The notes beneath the pieces are model-generated. The model had not been told where the DNA came from. It searched no databases and saw only the letters and a program-made list of their open reading frames with translations. A program made the translations under genes and the position numbers. 64,000 nt of DNA. It comes from Dugong dugon (taxonomy: Eukaryota; Chordata; Mammalia; Sirenia; Dugongidae). Every line of letters starts with the position of its first letter. Positions within the stretch are counted from its first letter, which is position 1. Shown piece after piece: positions 57,471-64,000 of the stretch. The stretch covers positions 138,230,736 through 138,294,735 of the forward strand of contig CM057463.1 in NCBI GenBank assembly GCA_030035585.1, written 5' to 3'.

Positions 57471-57930
57471 ACCCCCAAGCCTTAGGTTGGTGGGATGGGC
57501 TAGTGTGGGGATATATGCCATTTAAACATGGCTGCACTATTGACAACTGCAGCCCCCACAGGCCTCTATGCTGCACAGCATGTTGAGACTTGGCTCCAAC
57601 ATGTCGAGACTTGTCCGGATGTGTTTTCCCAAACCTATTGTCCCTTTACTGATTGACTTGTTTACCTGAGTTCCTTCTTCCTTGCCCGTACTCAAAGCCC
57701 ATTGTTTTGTTAATTGCCTTATTGATTGCTGTATTGACTATAAAATAAACTCCTGGGACTGAAGTGGGGGTCGACTCCTCAGAGTGACCCTCCTGACCCT
57801 ACTTCTCTGTAAGAGTTGTGCAGTTGGTTACTGTCTTCGCCGTCTCGATTACCATCGCCGCTGTGACAGGCCAGAAGGGTAGGGCAGTTGCCTCTAGCTA
57901 CAAACAGATTTCCTCAGGGTTCCTTACCAA
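57465..57930 (+). mobile_element. Second LTR fragment of the same ERV, split by another LTR
   Basis: 57465-57503 and 57869-57930 together match the 5' ~110 bp of the LTR at 56820. The right part is nearly identical to 56867-56927 ('agggcagttgcctctagcta'). The fragment then stops. It is probably what is left of the 3' LTR after loss of nearly all internal sequence. Confidence 0.75.
57504..57868 (+). mobile_element. Nested LTR (365 bp) with 6-bp TSD
   Basis: TG...CA termini (TGTGGGGATA to GCTGTGACA), with AATAAA at ~57744. 'ggctag' on the left and 'ggccag' on the right form a 6-bp TSD with one change. The uninterrupted sister LTR reads 'ggccag' at the same point (56868). A 6-bp TSD suggests a class II (ERVK-type) LTR. 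The family is unidentified. Confidence 0.78.
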
Positions 57931-58412
57931 TAGTATCATATTTAATGTTGCCGGGGCATGAAAAATGTTGGGAAGAAGTACACTAATATACTTAGAACAT
58001 TTGTGTACTAATTTACTTTTTCTTAAGTTGGAAAAGAACTAGATACATTAAATAATGTAGATACATTGAATAATGTAGAACTCATGACAAAATTCATAAA
58101 CAATCAACAAGAAACATATACACACACACACTTTAAACAACATTATTAGGAACATTTTTGATGAGATTCAAAATATTTTAGTAGAGCTGCCTAGCTATAA
58201 TTTAAGGTATAGCATTTAAAATATTAGTAATAAAAATCATTTTATTCTTAAAATATGAAGGAATGCCATAGGAAAAGGTGGTTACATTGAACATCTTCTT
58301 TTTAAACCAAGAAAAATATCCATGAAAGCTTCTATCTGAGGTTGAACTACTGAAAAATAGTACCCTTTGAATATCATAGTCCATGGAATTCAAACTTCCT
58401 TTGATTTTATAC
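57931..58412. other. Non-repetitive AT-rich DNA, short (CA)n
   Basis: A CA run lies at ~58118-58131. No gene is recognised. Confidence 0.45.
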
Positions 58413-58914
58413 TGTTTTAGTCAACTAATGCTGCTATAACAGAAATACAAGTGGATGGCTTTAACAAACAGGAGTTTAATCGTTCACAATCTAGTTGGCT
58501 AGAAGTCCAAATTCAGGGTGTCAGCTCCAGGAGAAGGCTTTCTCTGTTGGCTCTGGAGGAAGGTCCTTGACATCAATCTTCCCCTGGACTAGGAGCTTCT
58601 CTGTGTAGGGACCCTGGGTCCAAAGGACACACTCTGCTCCCTGCGCTGCTTTCTTGATGGTATGAAGTCCCCACATCTCTCTCCTCCCTTCTCTCTTTTA
58701 TATCTCAAAAGAGATTGTCTTCAGACACTATCTAATCTTGTAGATCTCATCAGTATAACAGCCACTAATCCATCTCATTAACATCAGAGTGATACAGTTT
58801 ACCCGTAAGGAAATCACATCAGATGACAAAATGGTAGATAATCATATAATACTGAGAATCATGACCTAGCCAAGTTGACAGATATTTTTGGGGGACACAA
58901 TTCAATCCATGACA
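58413..58914 (-). mobile_element. MLT1/MST-type (MaLR) LTR
   Basis: Antisense MaLR order: 'agtcaactaatgctgctata', 'ggctagaagtccaaattcag', and 'tgggggacacaattcaatcc' before the terminal 'atgaca'. The 5-bp flanks are 'tatac' and 'tatat'. Confidence 0.8.
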
Positions 58915-58919
58915 TATAT

Positions 58920-59665
58920 ATATATATTTTATTGTGCTTCAGGTGAAGGCTTACAGAACAAATAGTTTCTCATGAAACAGTACTACACGTTATTTTATGA
59001 CATTGGTTAACAACCCCACAACATATCAACCTTCTAACTTCTCAACCTTTTTTTTTTGGTGAAAATACATGTAGCCAAAGATACACCATTTCAAAAAATT
59101 TCTACATGCACAGTTCAGTGACATTGACACACTCTTCCAATTGTGCTGTTCTTCTCACTTAAGATGAAGGCTTACAGAACAAAATAGTTTCTCATTTAAC
59201 ACTTATTACAAATGTTGCCCTATGACAATGGTTAATAATCTCACAACACATCAACAATATCCTTACTCAACCTTGTGTTCCCTATCACCAGCTTCCTTGT
59301 CCCCCTCTGCCTTCTGGTCCTTGTCACTGGACTCCTGTACCTTGTTAGTCTCATTTGGTTTTACAGGGCTGTCCACTCCCAGGCTGAACAGTGAACCTCA
59401 GAGGTAACTTCACCACTGAACTAAAAGGGTGTCTGGGGGCCATACTCTCGAGGTTTCTCCAGTCTCCTTTAGGCCAGTAAATCTGGTCTTTTTTTTTTTG
59501 TGAGTTAGAATGATGCTCTACATCCTTCTCCAGCTCTGTCCAGAACCCTCTGTTGTGATCCTGGTCAGAGCAGTCAGTGGTGGTAGCCGGGCACCATCTA
59601 GCTGTACTGGACTCAGTCCGGTGGAGACCTTGGTAGCTGTGGACAATTAGCCCTTCAGACTAATC
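58920..59665 (-). mobile_element. L1 3' UTR with two terminal units
   Basis: Antisense. Units start at ~58930 and ~59160, separated by the 'gtgaaaatacatgtagccaa' spacer. It continues to 'ggtggagaccttggtagctg', with the 5' truncation near 59665 where the enolase pseudogene begins. Confidence 0.88.
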
Positions 59666-59667
59666 AG

Positions 59668-61010
59668 TATCCACAGAATAGTGGGAAACCATGGGACCCC
59701 ACCTGTTAGACTGGGCTAAACAACACACTCGAAAGACTTAATCACAGAAGTGATCTAGTTTAGTTTGAGCAGAAGGTACTGGCATGATTTCTCATCCACA
59801 GCCTTGGAAATTTGCGTTGGGTTGGTCACTTGAAGTCAAATTCTACCACCTGGAAAACCACACTCTGGTGAACTTCTTCCAAGCTTCCCAGTCATCCTAG
59901 TCAAAGGCATCTTAAACAGACACCACCACTATCCCACTGGGTTGTTCTTGATGAAAAACCTGTACAGGTCTGCTAGCTAGTCAGATGTGATATTCTCCTG
60001 GGGTTAACAGGGGACTTGAGATTCAGGTCATATTTCCAACACTGGAAGAATTAGAGGTAGTTTCATCTATGCCAGTTTCAATCTTACCCTTGTAGACAGC
60101 CTTCAGTCACATTCTTCAGCAGCTCCAGGGCTTTGTTATTCTCCAGGATGTTTGGAGGAAAACATCTCATCCTCCACCTTGGTGGCATCTCCTTTTAGTC
60201 CTCCCTGATGGTATTCTTCAGGTTTTGCTAGATTTCAACTCCAGCGCACATGGCTTCCTTGAAGTTTGCAGGACTGATAGAGAAGAATTCTGAAATGCTG
60301 CATTGGCAGCTTGTTGTTGCAGGCATAAGATTCATCCTTGATCACACTGAAAACTGGAACTAGCAAGATGACATCTGAATGGCCAGCTAAGTCTGCAAAG
60401 GGACGAAACAGGGGCCCCCATTTTCAGCAATTTCAACATTGACAACAATGGACACACCTACTATGATGTTTGTTCTATTTAAATTTCTTCTCTGTGCTAG
60501 TTTGTCACCAGTTGGTCAATCTATTCATAACACTCAGTGTCTTACTAATCACGTGATCCCAATTGTTTTATTGAAGTGTTCAGTAGCCTTTGAGACACTC
60601 ATTGTTGTTAGGTGCCATAGAGTCGATTTTGACTCATAGCAACCCCATGTGACAGAGTATAACTGCTCCATAAGGTTTTTTTGGCTGTAATCTTTATAGA
60701 AGCAGATGGTTACATCTTTCTCCCAGGGTGCCACTGGGTGAGTTCAAGCCACCAACATTTCAGTTAGCAGCTGAGCACTTGTTTGCACCAAATCATATAA
60801 ATCACTTATAAAACATTTTTCCAGAGCTCAAGAGCCTTATGGACACTATAAGAATTGCAGATCTGAAGACAATATTTCTGATGTAGGAGCTGTCTTAAAC
60901 AATGAAGTTTCTCAGAAACCTTGGGTAATGATCTTCACAACAGACATGGTGAAGATCTGGCTGTACGTTCTTGATACCCACTAAAGAGGCAGCATAGTGC
61001 TGCAGACTCC
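59668..61010 (-). pseudogene. ENO1P: Enolase (ENO1-type) processed pseudogene, split by a SINE and truncated
   Basis: On the minus strand the sequence reads as an intronless, decayed alpha-enolase mRNA. A 5' UTR-like stretch ('gtctgcagcac', ~61008) leads into 'ttcaccATGTCT' (ATG at 60945-60947). V-S-K-A-T-E-H-F-N-K-T-I follows at ~60599-60560. Further along are A-D-L-A-G-H (~60395), N-K-A-L-E-L-L-K (~60145-60118), L-A-D-L-Y (59976-59962), V-T-N-P (59829-59819) and 'ctgctcaaa'. It ends inside the S-H-R-S-G region (~59676), so the last ~60 codons and the 3' UTR are lost next to the L1 fragment. Frameshifts and stops are frequent. Active enolase is a glycolytic enzyme; this copy cannot be translated. 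L-A-D-L-Y-x-x-F-I and the 5' UTR favour ENO1 over ENO2/ENO3, from memory of the family. Confidence 0.85.
60600..60785 (-). mobile_element. AfroSINE inside the enolase pseudogene
   Basis: Antisense SINE whose tail ('gttgttaggtgccatagagt') is joined to a tRNA-like head ('cagttagcagctgagcactt'). Enolase sequence continues on both sides, so the SINE arrived after the pseudogene. Confidence 0.9.
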
Positions 61011-61076
61011 AATGGGGATACAAAACTCACCCATGTATTTCTTTGAGGAAAAAAAAGTCTCTTTTAGGAAATATAT

Positions 61077-61233
61077 GGAGCCCTCGTGTTGCAGTGGTTA
61101 AGAGCTTGGCTGCTAACCAAAAGGTCAGCGGTTCGAATCCACCAGCTGTTCCTTGGAAACCATATGGGGCAGTTCTACTCAGTCCTGTAGGGTCAGTATG
61201 AGTCAGAATCAACTCAACAGCAACAGGTTTAGT
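61077..61233 (+). mobile_element. AfroSINE, short form, with TSD
   Basis: Head 'ggagccctcgtgttgcagtg', B box 'cggttcgaatcc' intact, no middle block. 'aggaaatatat' before (61066-61076) and 'gggaaatatat' after (~61238-61248) form a TSD with one change. Confidence 0.95.
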
Positions 61234-61249
61234 TTTTGGGAAATATATT

Positions 61250-62400
61250 TCTTAATTCTGAAGTTGCTGTATTTTTAATCTAATCTGAAAATCTCTGTCC
61301 TATAGTTGGTGAGTTTAACCCACTGACATTTATTGAATATTGTAATATTTGGAATATTTTCTGACATCTTATTTAAACCAAAAACCAAATCAAACCCTTT
61401 GCCATTGGGTTGATTCCGACTCAGAGCAACCCTGTAGGACAGAGTAGAACTGCCCCATAGGGTTTCCAAGGAGTAACTGGTAATTTTGAACTGCCGACCC
61501 TTTGGTTAGCAGCCAAGCTCGTAACTACTGCGCCACCAGGGCCCCGACATCTTATTCAGAGTTTGCAATTCTCATACTTATTTCTTCGTTTTGTTTTGCA
61601 AATTTTATTTTTCAGGTTTGAAAGTTACTATGTTATTTTTGTTCTTTATTATCCCTTCCAAAGTCCCTTAGGGTTAGACTCATTTGCCCCTATAATTTGG
61701 TTAAGCTTATCAATCAATAATACATCTTTCCCCAAATAAGATAAGTACCTTAGCATCAGCTCTTCTCTTTCTTTTCTGCCCCAGCCCTTTACCTTGCCCA
61801 TATAGGTATCATCTAAAATCTTCTAAATTGTTGTGGATATATTTTTTATTGTTCTTTTTTTCTTAAATCAATGATTGCTTAAGTAGCAAAGTGTCACTAA
61901 CTCATTGATTGTCCTTTAAAAAAACTAAACATACTTGTTTGCTTTCTCTAGGATTTATTTCTCTCTTGATGGAGTACTTCCTGAAAGAAGTTTTTTGGGT
62001 GATACGCTTTTTGTTGTCTTTTGTTATTTTATTACTATCTATATTTCACCCTCACATATAACTGTAGTTTACCTAGATGTAAAAACCTAGTCTAAAAGTT
62101 GTTTTTCTAAAATGATTTTTCAAAAATATGACTTGATTTTCTTCTTGCACCCAGAGTTGCTGTTGAAAACGTTGATGTCAATCTGATTCTTGTTTCTTTG
62201 TATGTGATATGTACCATCTCTTAGAAATTTAAAATTTTGTGTTTGTCTTTGACATTGTAATCTGGGCTTGACCACCACTGTGGCCAACCATCCCACTACC
62301 CACCAGGCAGTCTTGCTCCTTAGAAAACCTCGCAGTACTTCCTCCAGCCTCAGCACTGCTGTTTTTCAGTAACTGTTTTATTCAGTTGTAATTACCTGGC
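61250..62400 (-). mobile_element. Old L1 (L1M-type) 3' region, split by an AfroSINE
   Basis: 'aatctctgtcctatagttgg' with 'gacatttattgaatattg' on the left, and 'gttgatgtcaatctgattct' with 'tgtttgtctttgacattgta' on the right, are characteristic of old antisense L1M. Divergence is high. The 61600-62050 part is only weakly assignable. Confidence 0.5.
61374..61545 (-). mobile_element. AfroSINE, short form, with TSD
   Basis: Antisense. 'gacatcttatt' occurs at 61363-61373 and 61546-61556, a perfect 11-bp TSD inside the old L1. Confidence 0.95.
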
Positions 62401-62414
62401 CCAAGAGTTGAGGT

Positions 62415-62625
62415 GCTATTGTTATTGTTAGTTGCCATTGAGTAGATTCTGACTCATGGCAACCCAACATGTGCAGAGTAGAACTGCTCCATAGGATTTT
62501 CAAAGCTGTGACCTTAGAAGAGCAGATCGCCAAGTCTGTCTTCAGAGGAGCCTCTGGGTGTGTTTAAACTGCCATCCTTTTGACTAGTAGCTGAGCACTT
62601 AACGGTTTGCACGATCCAAGGGCTC
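62415..62625 (-). mobile_element. AfroSINE, long form, diverged
   Basis: Antisense: tail 'gttgccattgagtagattct', middle block 'agcagatcgccaagtctgtc', head 'ttgcacgatccaagggctc'. Confidence 0.88.
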
Positions 62626-62699
62626 TTAAGAAATTACCACATCAAGTTTCCACATAGTATCAAAGATGAATATCCACAATTATCTGAAAAGGATACTTT

Positions 62700-63590
62700 T
62701 TATTTTATTTTATTTTTTACTGTACTTTAGCTGAAGGTTTACAGAACAAATAGTTTCTCATTAAACAGTCAGTACACATATTGTTTAATGACATTGGTTA
62801 ACAACCCCACGAGATGTCAACACTCTTCCTTCCTGACCTTGAGGATCTTTTTTTCAGTGAAAATATACATAGCCAAAGTTACACCATTTTAAAAGTTTCT
62901 ACATGTACAATTCAATGACATCAATTACAGTCTTCCAGTTGTGCTGCTATTCTCACTATCCTTTTCCAAATTATTCCATACCGTTACCTTCAACTCACTG
63001 TCTCCTAGACTTTCCATCAAACCTTTTGAGTTGCTGTTGTCAATTTGATCTCACATAAATAATTCTTTTTTTTTTTTTGTACCTTAGATGAAGGTTTGCA
63101 GAATAGTTTCTCATTAAACAGTTAGTACACATATTGCCCTATGACAATGGTTAACAACCCCATGACATGTTAACACTATCCTTTCCCAACTTTGGGTTCC
63201 CTATCACCAGCTTTCCTATCCCCTGCTGCCTTCCAGTCCTTGTCCCTGGACTGCTGTGCCTCATTAGTCCTGTTTTGTTTTATGAGGCTGTCCAATCCCT
63301 GGCTGAACGGTGAACTCCGGGAGGGGCTTCACCACTGAGCTAAAAGGGTGTCCGGGGGCCATACTCTCAGGGTTTCTCCAGTCTGTCAGGCCAGTAAATC
63401 TGGTCTTTTTTTTGTGAGTTAGAATTCTGTTCTACATCCTTTTCCAGCTCTGTCCAGGACCCTCTATTTGTGATCCCGGTCAGAGCAGTCAGTGGTGGTA
63501 GCCGGGCACCATCTAGCTGTACTGGACTCAGTCTGGTGGAGGCCATGGTAGCTGTGGTCCATTAGTCCTTTGGGCTAATCTTTTCCTTGA
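62700..63590 (-). mobile_element. L1 3' UTR with two terminal units
   Basis: Antisense. Units begin at ~62722 and ~63080 with the 'gtgaaaatatacatagccaa' spacer between them. It continues to 'ggtccattagtcctttggg' and is 5' truncated at ~63590. Same arrangement as 58920-59665. Confidence 0.9.
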
Positions 63591-63943
63591 GGATACTAAG
63601 ATTTTAAAAGTTTAAATCCCTTTCCAAATACGTATCTGTGTAAGGCCAGATTTTCTTTACATACTTCAACCAAAACAACATATCACAACAGAATGAAGAA
63701 AGAGAAAGAGATGAAAACCCAATCATCTTTTCAGATCTGAAAAATGTAAAACAATGTCACACTTCTAAAAAAATTTTTTTTTTGGAAAATATAGATATTT
63801 CTATTAAAATCTATTATTTATGCTAACATAATGGGATAATTAGTTATTTTTAAATGAATTAATATTTTAAATTTTTCTCAGTTTTAATTTTTAATATTGT
63901 AAATAATGATAGCTGTAATCCACATAAACATTGTAGAAATGGT
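63591..63943. other. Non-repetitive AT-rich DNA
   Basis: No gene or repeat is recognised. Confidence 0.45.
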
Positions 63944-64000
63944 GTGGAGGAGGGGGTGTCTGACCTCCTCTAACTTCACAAGGGGGAAGGAGAATCAAGA
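63944..64000 (-). mobile_element. Edge of a second ERV copy (internal leader)
   Basis: The reverse complement of this 57-bp end matches 57420-57470 closely ('cttcccccttgtgaagttag', 'aggaggtcagacacc'). It is the same ERV leader in the opposite orientation and probably continues beyond the window. Confidence 0.7.

Noticed and set aside
1-64000. CRISPR-like or phage/defence-type systems
   Set aside because: The sequence is mammalian, the repeats are dispersed SINE/LINE/LTR copies, and no regularly spaced array or operon exists.

Overview
This window is mammalian nuclear DNA made almost entirely of dispersed repeats. The diagnostic family is a tRNA-derived SINE with a Pol III A box/B box head and a tail ending in a 'gggtcgctatgagtcgga...' type sequence. 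That tail is shared with a BovB/RTE-type LINE that is also present many times. This SINE/RTE pair is characteristic of Afrotheria, and the number and types of copies point to a paenungulate, most likely an elephant. The species assignment is inference from remembered repeat families. I found no functional protein-coding exon, rRNA, functional tRNA, CRISPR array or operon. Every long open frame traces to a LINE, a LINE UTR or chance.

Layout. 1-3.1 kb: AfroSINEs, an RTE end and a MIR. 3.25-11.35 kb: a full-length but dead L1 (copy A, + strand), inserted into an AfroSINE with a visible target-site duplication (TSD). 11.4-17.6 kb: SINEs, MIRs, an MLT2-like LTR, an antisense RTE fragment and non-repetitive DNA. 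17.6-20.6 kb: an antisense 5'-truncated L1 with an RTE inside it, followed by two head-to-tail RTE fragments (20.7-21.5 kb). 22-30.5 kb: mostly non-repetitive DNA with RTE, MIR, MER20, SINE and MaLR LTR insertions. 30.8-37.2 kb: a second L1 (copy B, + strand) with an intact 5' end but missing its 3' end. 37.4-39.4 kb: the longest RTE copy. 39.4-54.4 kb: non-repetitive DNA with L2, MIR, L1 3' UTR pieces, MLT1/MLT2 LTRs and SINEs. 54.4-58.9 kb: an LTR-rich stretch holding a solo LTR with a 4-bp TSD, an ERV remnant with a Leu-type primer binding site, a second LTR nested in it and an MLT1. 58.9-64 kb: L1 3' UTR pieces, an enolase (ENO1-type) processed pseudogene split by a SINE, an old L1, and the edge of another ERV copy.

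The main point of interest is the pair of L1 copies 27.6 kb apart. They differ by roughly 5-8% over most of their length but are nearly identical in discrete tracts. The largest tract is about 957 bp with one difference, and both copies share the same frame-breaking deletion inside it. This suggests ectopic gene conversion between two dead elements, or an assembly artefact. I did not find a new functional system.
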